Assembly (NCBI GenBank): GCA_024231855.1
Contig: JAAEQD010000243.1
Location: 101,081-165,080 of the forward strand
Source: Candidatus Zixiibacteriota bacterium
Lineage (GTDB): Bacteria > Zixibacteria > MSB-5A5 > UBA10806 > 4484-95
Reading direction: 5' to 3'
DNA: 64,000 nucleotides
The notes under the pieces are model-generated. The model was not told the origin of the DNA. It ran no database searches and worked only from the letters and a program-made list of their open reading frames with translations. Positions within the stretch are counted from its first letter, which is position 1. Each line of letters opens with the position of its first letter. Both the position numbers and the translations under genes were made by a program. This document shows, piece after piece, positions 21,307 through 34,157 of this stretch.

Positions 21307-21341
21307 TATAGTCCCTTTAATAAATTTTAAGAAAAAATTGA

Positions 21342-21456
21342 TCGATTGCGCTTGCATTTAACCACTTTTAATATTAGATTTGCCAAACGTTTAAAAACGG
21401 CAATCGAAATATTCGATTTTTGTACCATATCGACGGTTAATCAAGGTGTCGATTGC
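21342..21456 (+). promoter_or_regulatory. metK leader with competing pairings and attenuator-like hairpin
   Basis: TCGATTGC (21342-21349), GCAATCGA (21400-21407), TCGATTGC (21449-21456); hairpin AATCGAA-ATA-TTCGATT followed by TTT. Confidence 0.5.
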
Positions 21457-21491
21457 AACTAAAATGAAAGTAAAAAGCTGGAGGATAATTA

Positions 21492-23913
<2,422 letters not shown>

Positions 23914-23987
23914 TATAATCGATTAGAACTATATGAATTAGTCATTTCGGCGCCGGATAGCCTTTTCTACCGGGCTGAATATTTAGA

Positions 23988-24016
23988 GCCGCAACTGAAA
24001 CAGTTGCGGCTTTTTT
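23988..24016 (+). terminator. rho-independent terminator after ahcY
   Basis: Perfect GCCGCAACTG-AAA-CAGTTGCGGC stem followed by TTTTTT. Confidence 0.93.
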
Positions 24017-24024
24017 GCGGCCTT

Positions 24025-24095
24025 TTGGGAAATCCGTTTAAGCGGATTGAAAATTTACCGACAATTAAAAAAGATTGTTTAATTTCCCAAGGAGG
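24025..24095 (+). promoter_or_regulatory. cspA 5' leader: SD-adjacent long-range helix candidate
   Basis: TTGGGAAAT (24025-24033) complementary to ATTTCCCAA (24082-24090), which abuts SD AAGGAGG (24089-24095); competing hairpin AATCCG-TTTAAG-CGGATT. Confidence 0.5.
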
Positions 24096-24103
24096 TTTAT
24101 TTC

Positions 24104-24307
24104 ATGCCGACCGGCGTTGTAAAATGGTTTAACGATAAAAAAGGTTTCGGTTTTATTAAACGCGAAAACGAAGATATCGATGTGTTCGTCCACTATACGG
24201 TTATAGCGGAAGAAGGTTACAAGTCTCTTACCCAGGGCCAACTGGTAGAATATGATTTCGTCAAAGGGCCAAAGGGACCATTGGCTACCGAAGTACACAA
24301 ATTATAA
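24104..24307 (+). CDS. cspA: cold-shock domain protein
   Basis: [25 protein letters not shown]. Confidence 0.96.
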   Translation: MPTGVVKWFNDKKGFGFIKRENEDIDVFVHYTVIAEEGYKSLTQGQLVEYDFVKGPKGPLATEVHKL

Positions 24308-24377
24308 TCGACTGAATTGCAATATAATAATCCGGCCCCGTTATCGGGCTAAAATATATAGCTTTTAGAAATGATTT

Positions 24378-25457
24378 CTATTTTCTAGCCTTGGCAAACA
24401 TTGCCAGTCCTACTATCAGGAATAGTATATTGCCTATGGTAGCAGCCAGTAGCGGGGGCAGATTTTGGTTGTAGCCAAATGATTGGCCCGCTCTTAAAAT
24501 TACGAAATATATAAAACTGATAATTATACTTAAACCAAATCCTACCGATCCCCCTGACCGCCGTGGATTAGCCGCCAGCGGTATACCAAGAATTACTATT
24601 ATGAAATTAAAGAATGGGAAGCTGATTTTAAGATAAAGTTCGACTTTATCTTTTGAGATATCTTGCTTCATCCATTTCTTCATCTCAATCATCTCGAGCA
24701 ATTCGAAGAAACGGGTATCACGAGGTTTTTTCTGGCGGTGGCTCATAATCGATGGCGTATGCGGCAAAAAATCAGCCGGCAGTGTGGCATAGGATTTAAA
24801 TTCGATTTCTTCGTTATTTTCGAACACTCTTTTAGTGACATCGCTTAAAATCCAGGCGGAATCCGCCCAGATCATGGAATTGGCTTTAAGCGCGATTTTT
24901 ACCTGGTTACCGTCGATTTTCTGGATTACGATTGATTTGCCCTCCTTGTTTAACTCATTATATTTCCCGGCGAAAACTATCCAACCGTCCTGGCCCGATT
25001 TTATCACATTTTGCCTTACTCCTCTCCTGCCGGGCGTTCTCTTCTCGATTTGTTCTTTTTTGACTTGGTTCTTCTTGATCGTGGCCGGAACCATGACGGC
25101 ATCCGAGAAAACTATAGTCGCGATCGCGATTAAGAAAGCCGCTGACAGGATTGGAACTGAAAGTCGATATAATGATAAGCCAGTTGCTTTCATCACGTCA
25201 AGTTCATGGTATTTGGCCAGCGACCCGATCGTGAACATCGTTGAAAGAAGCATCGCTACGGGCATGGCCAATATAATTATAAAAGGAGTATAATAAATAT
25301 AATACTGGGCAACCATCCAAACCGAGGCATTATGGTCAATAAACTTGTCTATGTTTTCGATCAAGTCAACTACGATAACTACAAAGATAAATGAGAGCAG
25401 GGCAAAGCCGAGAATTTTGAGGAATCTTCCTAATATGTATTTATCTATTATTTTCAC
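24378..25457 (-). CDS. lptG: LPS export permease, YjgP/YjgQ family (LptG-like)
   Basis: MKIIDKYILGRFLKILGFALLSFIFVVIVVDLIENIDKF; paired with LptF-like gene. Confidence 0.88.
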   Translation of the reverse strand: MKIIDKYILGRFLKILGFALLSFIFVVIVVDLIENIDKFIDHNASVWMVAQYYIYYTPFIIILAMPVAMLLSTMFTIGSLAKYHELDVMKATGLSLYRLSVPILSAAFLIAIATIVFSDAVMVPATIKKNQVKKEQIEKRTPGRRGVRQNVIKSGQDGWIVFAGKYNELNKEGKSIVIQKIDGNQVKIALKANSMIWADSAWILSDVTKRVFENNEEIEFKSYATLPADFLPHTPSIMSHRQKKPRDTRFFELLEMIEMKKWMKQDISKDKVELYLKISFPFFNFIIVILGIPLAANPRRSGGSVGFGLSIIISFIYFVILRAGQSFGYNQNLPPLLAATIGNILFLIVGLAMFAKARK

Positions 25458-26806
25458 TTTTTAGATCCGGGTAAAAATCTCTTGATAAAATCAAAGCCTT
25501 CAACTGTGGTTTTCCGGTTAACATGATATATTAATAAAATCCCGGCGCCACCGATAATAATATTCGGCAGCCACATCGCCAGCGCTCCCGATAAAAACAT
25601 CCTGTCAGCTAACTCTTCACCACCGATTAAGAATGCCCAATAGATAATGAAAAATAAAAGTGATAATCCGATACTGGTGGCCATCCCGCCTTTTCTGGTC
25701 ATTACTCCCAGCGGCGCGCCAATTAGGATGAAAGCGATACAGGCCACCGGAATCGAGAATTTTTTGTGGATTTCAACACTCCTGGAATTCACCTGCCTGC
25801 GATAAGTTTTTATATTTCGAGATTGGTAATCTATCTTGCTTAGTAAATCTTTAGTACTTTTAGAGGCTCGCGCTTGCTTAAGTAATTTTATGCCTTGGCG
25901 TGACCGCTTGTCCTTGTCAAATTCGATGCTAACCAGCTCATTCAATTCGTCTCTGATTAGACTATCTATTCTTACCTGAGCGCTGTCGGCCCTGATTGTG
26001 AATTTGCGATTCTCTTCAATCATCATTCGGATAGGCATTTCTCGATCACCCCGGGCTCCTGATGAGGACCGGACTAATTCGGTGGAACTTCCCTCTATGG
26101 TCAATGTCTGTTTTTTAAAATTGACTCGTTGGTAACGTTCGGGGTTCTCCGGGTCCGGTTCATGAATTTCTCCATCGAACAGATTCATTATGAGCCTTGA
26201 ACCGTCAGCGGAAAATTCGATATCTCCATGGTCAGCCGTAATGGTTCGGGGCGCTTTAGGGTCCTTATGCTCGAAAATAGTCACATCGCCGATTTTCGAG
26301 CTCTCATTGTCGACTTCTTTAACCAGTATATAATAACCATCAAAATAATCCAGGAATATATTTTCTTCAAGATTCCAGGTCGGTTTTTTTCTCGTAATAT
26401 CCGACATTAATAGCCGGGCTCGATGATTTGACTCGGGCAAAACCTGATCGTTAAACCAGATTAAGCCGGCGGCTAAAATACAGCCCAATAATAATCCGGG
26501 TATAACGAGATTTATAAGCGAAACTCCACAGGCCTTGAAAGCGATAACCTCGCTGTCGGCCGACAATCTGCCATAGCCCATCAAGGCAGCGATCAATGCC
26601 GCCATTGGAATCGATAAAGCCAGCATCCAGGCCAGGCTCAAGGCGAATACTTCCAGTACCACCGGCGCTGGCAGGCCCTTATTAATAATCCTATTAAGCA
26701 CATCAAGAATAAAATCCATGAGCAAGACGAAAGTGATTACTGCCAGGCCGAATAAGAAGGGACCGACTAATTCTTTAATTACATATTTCCAGAGAATCCT
26801 CATCAC
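25454..26806 (-). CDS. lptF: LPS export permease, YjgP/YjgQ family (LptF-like)
   Basis: MRILWKYVIKELVGPFLFGLAVITFVLLMD, SADSEVIAFKACGVSL. Confidence 0.88.
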   Translation of the reverse strand: MMRILWKYVIKELVGPFLFGLAVITFVLLMDFILDVLNRIINKGLPAPVVLEVFALSLAWMLALSIPMAALIAALMGYGRLSADSEVIAFKACGVSLINLVIPGLLLGCILAAGLIWFNDQVLPESNHRARLLMSDITRKKPTWNLEENIFLDYFDGYYILVKEVDNESSKIGDVTIFEHKDPKAPRTITADHGDIEFSADGSRLIMNLFDGEIHEPDPENPERYQRVNFKKQTLTIEGSSTELVRSSSGARGDREMPIRMMIEENRKFTIRADSAQVRIDSLIRDELNELVSIEFDKDKRSRQGIKLLKQARASKSTKDLLSKIDYQSRNIKTYRRQVNSRSVEIHKKFSIPVACIAFILIGAPLGVMTRKGGMATSIGLSLLFFIIYWAFLIGGEELADRMFLSGALAMWLPNIIIGGAGILLIYHVNRKTTVEGFDFIKRFLPGSKK

Positions 26807-26960
26807 TTGCCATTATATCCGAACGATTAACCTATAACAAGACCTTTCTTTATGTTATACGGGGGAAATCATGTCTATCTTTAAAAAAGTTTTATTTTTC
26901 TTTAAAATTGCGTATTATGTATATTGCTTGTGAATTAGAATTTGAACAGGAGGCAGTATT

Positions 26961-27920
26961 TTGAAAGATATCTGGGTAAATCAACTTGAGCCGGGCCGTG
27001 ATCTGGAGGAAGTATTCGTGATCCGTAAACTCGATGCCAGAGAATATAACGGCCGCAAATACCTGAGTTTGGAATTCGGCGATAAAACCGGCCGAATAGG
27101 TGGTGTATGTTGGGAGGGGGCCGAAGAATATTTCCAGAAATTGACGCCGGGCAATGTCGTTAAAGTCGAAGGCAAAGTCGGCACATATAAAGAGATGCCT
27201 CAGATTACGGTGCTGGCTATGGAAAAAATCTCCGAGGCCAATTTCGATCCAGTTGATTTTCTGCCCCGAGGACCTCGCGACCCGCAAAAGATGCTCAAAG
27301 AGGTTGATCAGCTAATCGCCGATGTTGATGATATCCATTACAGAGACTTGCTGACGGAGGTTTTTAACGATGGTATACTGCGTCGCAAATTCACATTCAC
27401 GCCGGCCGCCAAGCTATGGCATCACTCATATATCGGCGGATTGGCGGAGCATACTCTCAACGTGGTTCATCTTTGCCTGGCGGCCTGCGAGGTGTATAAG
27501 GGCTTGAATCGTGATTTAATAACGACCGGGGCTCTGCTTCATGATATAGGCAAGGCGGACACTTATTCACTGGATAATTTTTTCGATTATACCGATGAAG
27601 GTCGACTGATAGGGCATATTGTGATTGCCGATAGAATAATCTGCAATAAAATTACCAGGTTGAAAGATTTTCCGACGGAGAAAAAGAAGCTGATTCGTCA
27701 CCTGGTTTTGTCGCATCAAGGGACATATGAACAAGCATCTCCGGTTTTGCCTCAGACACTTGAAGCCAATATATTATATATAATTGATCTCCTCGACTCG
27801 CGGGTTGGAGGAATAACGAAGGTAATGAACAAGCCCAGACAATTCGGTCAAAACTGGTCGGCCTGGGTTAAGCTGATAGAGAGATATATCTATTTCGGCG
27901 ATAAATCGAAAGAGGAATAA
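26961..27920 (+). CDS. 3'-5' exoribonuclease YhaM-like (OB fold + HD domain)
   Basis: OB fold N-term; HHSYIGGLAEHTLNVV...ALLHDIGKADTYS. Confidence 0.87.
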   Translation: MKDIWVNQLEPGRDLEEVFVIRKLDAREYNGRKYLSLEFGDKTGRIGGVCWEGAEEYFQKLTPGNVVKVEGKVGTYKEMPQITVLAMEKISEANFDPVDFLPRGPRDPQKMLKEVDQLIADVDDIHYRDLLTEVFNDGILRRKFTFTPAAKLWHHSYIGGLAEHTLNVVHLCLAACEVYKGLNRDLITTGALLHDIGKADTYSLDNFFDYTDEGRLIGHIVIADRIICNKITRLKDFPTEKKKLIRHLVLSHQGTYEQASPVLPQTLEANILYIIDLLDSRVGGITKVMNKPRQFGQNWSAWVKLIERYIYFGDKSKEE

Positions 27921-29620
<1,700 letters not shown>

Positions 29621-29852
29621 GCAATTAGGTAATTCCTTAAATGGCTGAATGTTGCGGTAGAAAATATCACCCAGGGCTGATTCATCTATATGGTTATCCA
29701 TATATGGTAATATATCTGATCACAATTTCCCTAATATTAATGTTAGATTAAGTAAAGATTTAAATGAATATGATGAGTTTTAGCTTGTTTATTTATCTAA
29801 AAGGTCATTATATTTGACGTTTGGTAAAATTTGGAAGGAGAGAGGTGTTTTA

Positions 29853-30164
29853 ATGCAATTTTTACTGATGGGTCAACCTGGAGGAGAAGGCGGCGGAAAC
29901 CCACTTACGATTTTCCTGCCGTTCATACTGATTTTTGTGGTTTTCTATTTCTTTATGATTCGGCCACAGCAGAAGAAACAGAAGAAACACCAGGCAATGC
30001 TAACCTCGATAAAAAAAGGTGACAAAGTTGTCACCAATAGCGGGATGTTTGGCACAGTCTGGGGAATCGATGATAAAGATAACAAAGTCGTCTTGAAATT
30101 TGGCGATGATTTGAAAATTGAGTTTTTAAAAAGCTCAATCGCGGGTAAGGTGAATAAAGATTAG
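29853..30164 (+). CDS. yajC: preprotein translocase subunit YajC
   Basis: FLPFILIFVVFYFFMIRPQQKKQKKHQAMLTSIKKGDKVVTNSGMFG. Confidence 0.95.
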   Translation: MQFLLMGQPGGEGGGNPLTIFLPFILIFVVFYFFMIRPQQKKQKKHQAMLTSIKKGDKVVTNSGMFGTVWGIDDKDNKVVLKFGDDLKIEFLKSSIAGKVNKD

Positions 30165-30678
30165 TTCGAAAATTCTGCCAATTAGACTATATGGCGATGA
30201 AATCCTCCGCGAGATATCAACAGCGGTGGATAATTTTAATGGTGAATTAGTCGATATTTTAAAATCGACGATTCTGAGTATGAAGCATGGCAAAGGCTTG
30301 GGGCTGGCGGCAAACCAGGTAGGGATTAGCAAGCGTTTTTTCGCGATTGACCTATCCTATTTTGATGTCGTCAAGGAGCCGATTATAATTGTCAATCCTG
30401 AAATAGCCGAAATTTCCGGCTCAATGATCGGCGAGGAAGGTTGTTTGTCTTTTCCAGGATTGTTTCAGGAAATCGAAAGACCGGAGAAAACTATCATAAC
30501 CGGCCTGGATATTGATGGCAAGGAAATAGCAGTCGAGGGTAAGGGATTGATGGCTAGAGTTCTGCTTCACGAAATCGATCATCTTGACGGCAAAATGTTT
30601 ATCGACCATTTGTCCAGTTTCAAGCGCAGCATGATTAAAGGCAAGCTGAAGAAAATAAAGGCTGGTGAAGAGATCTAA
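30160..30678 (+). CDS. def: peptide deformylase (likely non-canonical start)
   Basis: ILPIRLYGDEILRE upstream of the ORF-track start; GLAANQVG, EGCLSFPG, LLHEIDHLDG. Confidence 0.93.
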   Translation: MSSKILPIRLYGDEILREISTAVDNFNGELVDILKSTILSMKHGKGLGLAANQVGISKRFFAIDLSYFDVVKEPIIIVNPEIAEISGSMIGEEGCLSFPGLFQEIERPEKTIITGLDIDGKEIAVEGKGLMARVLLHEIDHLDGKMFIDHLSSFKRSMIKGKLKKIKAGEEI

Positions 30679-31610
30679 TGCGGCTTGTATTTATGGGTAC
30701 ACCGGAGTTTGCGACTGAGTCGCTAGACTGTTTAAACGCATCAAAACATGAAGTTGTCGCGGTAGTTACGGCTCCGGACAAGCCCCGCGGTCGTGGCCGC
30801 AAAATTACGCCATCGGCTGTGAAGGAGACCGCTTTAAAGCTCAGTGTACCGGTTTTACAGCCAACTAATCTGAAAAGCAATAGTTTTATTAACCAACTTA
30901 AAGATTGCGGACCCGATCTCATCGTGGTTGTCGCTTTTAGAATTCTGCCGGAAGTGGTATTCGGTATGCCCCGATTTGGTTCGATTAACTTGCATGCCTC
31001 GCTTCTACCGAAGTATCGGGGTGCCGCGCCAATAAATTGGGCATTAATAAACGGCGAAACCAAAACCGGCATGACCACATTTCTTTTAAACCAAAGGGTT
31101 GATACGGGCGATCTATTACTTCAGCGTGAGATTGATATAAGTTTCGATGATAATTTCGGAAGTCTACATGACAAATTGATGACAGCCGGTGCCGATTTAT
31201 TACTGGAAACGATTAATGGCCTGGAAGATGGACGCTTAAAGCCCGGGATTCAAAGCCCGAATGGTATTACTCCCGCGCCCAAGTTGACCACTCTAACCGG
31301 CTTGATCGCCTGGCAAAAGTCCGCCGGCGAATTGTACAATTTAGTCCGCGGGTTATCGCCCTATCCGGGTGCCTACAGCTATTTTAACGCCAAGAAGATT
31401 ATCATCCTGAGAGCTGCCGCGGTGGAAAATTCTGCCGATGAGGAACCTGGAACGGTAATCGAATCAAGCCCGACGAGGGGGATTACGATCGCCTGCGGGC
31501 AGGATGCATTGACCATTAAAGAATTAAAACCGCAGGGCAAGAAATCGATGGGATCTGCGGAATACGTAAGAGGATATCATGTCAAAGTCGGAGACAAATT
31601 CGGCGACTAA
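30678..31610 (+). CDS. fmt: methionyl-tRNA formyltransferase
   Basis: MRLVFMGTPEFATESL, LHASLLPKYRGAAPINWALINGE. Confidence 0.96.
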   Translation: MRLVFMGTPEFATESLDCLNASKHEVVAVVTAPDKPRGRGRKITPSAVKETALKLSVPVLQPTNLKSNSFINQLKDCGPDLIVVVAFRILPEVVFGMPRFGSINLHASLLPKYRGAAPINWALINGETKTGMTTFLLNQRVDTGDLLLQREIDISFDDNFGSLHDKLMTAGADLLLETINGLEDGRLKPGIQSPNGITPAPKLTTLTGLIAWQKSAGELYNLVRGLSPYPGAYSYFNAKKIIILRAAAVENSADEEPGTVIESSPTRGITIACGQDALTIKELKPQGKKSMGSAEYVRGYHVKVGDKFGD

Positions 31611-33168
31611 TGGCAAGTTAATAAAAGAGATATTTGTTAACGTAACCGAAAATGAATCCCGAATCGCGATCTGCGAGGAGGGGAAGCTCGTTGAGCTTTT
31701 AGTCGAACGACCCGAAAAAGAGCGCCTGGTTGGCGATATATATAAGGGCAAAGTAACCGCTATCCTACCGGGAATCCAGGCCGCCTTTGTCGATCTGGGG
31801 CTGGAAAAAGCAGGATTTCTTCATTTTTCCGATATGTCGGATCATCGTGGTGAATCCAATATCTTGTCCGACCTTGATGTTTTTGATGAGGACGGCGAAG
31901 AGATGCCCACCAGGTCCAAATACGGCCGTAGAACTCCTATAGCTTCGGTGCTTAAAAAAGAACAGGAATTACTGGTCCAGGTGATTAAGGAGCCAATCAG
32001 CACCAAAGGACCCAGGATCACATCCGAGATATCACTTCCCGGAAGGTACATAGTTTTGATTCCGGGCGCCCGCCATATAGGGGTATCCAAGAAGATATCA
32101 TCATGGGCCGAGAAAAAACGCCTTCGTAAAATCGCCCTGGAGTTTCTGCCGGATAATTTCGGTATGATTATCAGAACTGTTGCCGAGGGCAGGAGTCGGA
32201 AAGAATTCGCCGCCGACATCAAGCTTCTTACCAAACTCTGGAAGAAGATGAAAAAGAAGGTCGATAGTACAGAAGCTCCCAATCTGGTCCATAAAGATAT
32301 TGAAATTACAACCGGCATAATCAGGGATTTGTTTACGCCGGAGGTCACCAAAGTCGTAATAGACAATAAAAAGGAGTACCGGAAATTTCTTTCATATTTG
32401 CGCGAGGTAGCGCCGCAACTCCGCGATCGGGTTGAACTTTATTCAGGGGAAACTCCGATATTCGACGCGCAGGAAATCGAACCGGAGATTGAGAAGATGT
32501 TCAGCCGTAAAGCCTGGCTGAAAAAGGGCGGCTATATCGTAATCGATCAAACGGAAGCTCTGGTTACAATCGATGTTAATACCGGCAGGTTTACGGGCAA
32601 GTCGAAACCGGTAAATGCTATTTTCGAAACGAATCTCCTGGCTGCTCGCGAGATCGCTCGTCAGGCAAGGCTGCGCGATATCGGTGGTATTATCATTGTC
32701 GATTTTATCGATATGGAAAATAAAGAACACAGGCGGAAAGTATTCGAGGAATTTAAAAAAGCGCTGAAGCGAGATAGATCACAAACATATATTTCTTCGA
32801 TATCCGATCTGGGATTGATAGAAATGACGCGCCAGAGAATCCGTCCCTCCTTTATGCAGACTTTATCGGATCCTTGCCCGGTTTGCAATGGCATCGGGCG
32901 GGTGTTGTCCAAGGAATCAATCGCTATGAAAATCGAGCGCTGGTTTAAGAGAGCGTCCGCCGTCCGTGGCAAAGGGCATTATCAACTGGTGGCCTCATCG
33001 CAGGTTATCGATCTTCTAACCGAGAGTTTTTCCAATCGAATTACCAAACTTGAAGACAGCCTGAAAATAACCATAGACTTGATCAGGGATACGGCGTTGC
33101 ATCCGGAGGAGTTTCATGTCATTGATGTTGAAAATGAAACCAATATAACCGATAAGTATAAGATTTGA
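31579..33168 (+). CDS. rng: ribonuclease G/E family
   Basis: S1-like domain, VTIDVNTGRFTG, GGIIIVDFIDM, CPVCNGIGRV. Confidence 0.94.
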   Translation: MSKSETNSATNGKLIKEIFVNVTENESRIAICEEGKLVELLVERPEKERLVGDIYKGKVTAILPGIQAAFVDLGLEKAGFLHFSDMSDHRGESNILSDLDVFDEDGEEMPTRSKYGRRTPIASVLKKEQELLVQVIKEPISTKGPRITSEISLPGRYIVLIPGARHIGVSKKISSWAEKKRLRKIALEFLPDNFGMIIRTVAEGRSRKEFAADIKLLTKLWKKMKKKVDSTEAPNLVHKDIEITTGIIRDLFTPEVTKVVIDNKKEYRKFLSYLREVAPQLRDRVELYSGETPIFDAQEIEPEIEKMFSRKAWLKKGGYIVIDQTEALVTIDVNTGRFTGKSKPVNAIFETNLLAAREIARQARLRDIGGIIIVDFIDMENKEHRRKVFEEFKKALKRDRSQTYISSISDLGLIEMTRQRIRPSFMQTLSDPCPVCNGIGRVLSKESIAMKIERWFKRASAVRGKGHYQLVASSQVIDLLTESFSNRITKLEDSLKITIDLIRDTALHPEEFHVIDVENETNITDKYKI

Positions 33169-33171
33169 GGG

Positions 33172-33723
33172 ATGCAAGTGTCTGATCGCGATTACACCCA
33201 ACATCTTCTGGAAGTAGCCAGGATGATGGAGTTAGCCGCCCGCACGGCACCGAAATCATTAGGCCAGGATTTTATTGAAGTTAAAATCATATCGCGCGGG
33301 GACGTGTTGGAATTAGCGAAAAATATACTTGAATTCGGCAAAAAGACCGGCAAACAAAATTTCGATCGTGATTTCGAAAATGTCAAAACAGTCCCGGTGG
33401 TCGTGCTAATAGGACTAAAAGGAGCCAGCGCCCTAAATCTTAACTGCGGCGCTTGCGGATTTAATACCTGCGAGGATTTAAAAAAAGCCCCCAAAACTAC
33501 CGGTCATTTCATGGGGCCGGTTTGCGCTTTACGGCATCTCGATCTGGGGATAGCTCTGGGATCGGCGGTAAAAACAGCCCAAATGATGAATGTGGATAAC
33601 CGAATTATGTACCGGATCGGAGTAACCGCCAGGAACTTCGGAATTGTCGATTGGGATTTCGTCATGGGTATCCCGCTTTCAGCCACCGGAAAAAACATAT
33701 TTTTTGACAGGGAGAAAAAATAG
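33172..33723 (+). CDS. DUF2148 ferredoxin-domain protein
   Basis: LNLNCGACGFNTCEDLKKAPK...GPVCALRHLDLGIALGSAVK. Confidence 0.85.
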   Translation: MQVSDRDYTQHLLEVARMMELAARTAPKSLGQDFIEVKIISRGDVLELAKNILEFGKKTGKQNFDRDFENVKTVPVVVLIGLKGASALNLNCGACGFNTCEDLKKAPKTTGHFMGPVCALRHLDLGIALGSAVKTAQMMNVDNRIMYRIGVTARNFGIVDWDFVMGIPLSATGKNIFFDREKK

Positions 33724-33778
33724 AGAGCAACTTTTTGCGGATTAAAATGTTAAAACTGATAGTTTGATGGCAAAGGTC

Positions 33779-33806
33779 TTGACCAAAGGCCGATTTTGAG
33801 TATATA
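33779..33806 (+). promoter_or_regulatory. putative sigma70-type promoter upstream of rplU
   Basis: TTGACC-16 nt-TATATA. Confidence 0.4.
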
Positions 33807-33843
33807 TATGGATTTAATGGAATTTAATTGTAAGGAGTGTTAA

Positions 33844-34155
33844 ATGCGAGCGATAGTTGAAACCGGCGGAATGCAATTCCCGGTTGAAGAAAAATCTGTA
33901 ATCAGAGTTCCCAAACTCGAATCAGAAGTGGGACAGAAGATAGATTTCGAAAAAGTATTATTAGTTAGTGGAGCCGATAAATTCGCCGTGGGCAAGCCGT
34001 ATATCGATGGAGCCAAGGTTTCGGCCGAGGTTCTGGCTCATGGTAAAGCCGATAAGGTGACCGTCTTCAAATTTAAAAGACGTAGAAAATACCGGAAGAC
34101 GACCGGTCATCGGCAGGGCTTTACTGAAGTTAAGGTTTTAGCCATATCGGCGTAA
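33844..34155 (+). CDS. rplU: 50S ribosomal protein L21
   Basis: MRAIVETGGMQFPVEE, VFKFKRRRKYRKTTGHRQGFTEVKV. Confidence 0.95.
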   Translation: MRAIVETGGMQFPVEEKSVIRVPKLESEVGQKIDFEKVLLVSGADKFAVGKPYIDGAKVSAEVLAHGKADKVTVFKFKRRRKYRKTTGHRQGFTEVKVLAISA

Positions 34156-34157
34156 AT

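Noticed and set aside
24330-24352. GCCC/GGGC hairpin between convergent cspA and lptG
   Set aside because: Only 4 bp of stem and no solid U-tract on either strand; too weak to call a bidirectional terminator.
31842-32366. 174-aa minus-strand ORF
   Set aside because: Antisense to rng with no recognisable motif.
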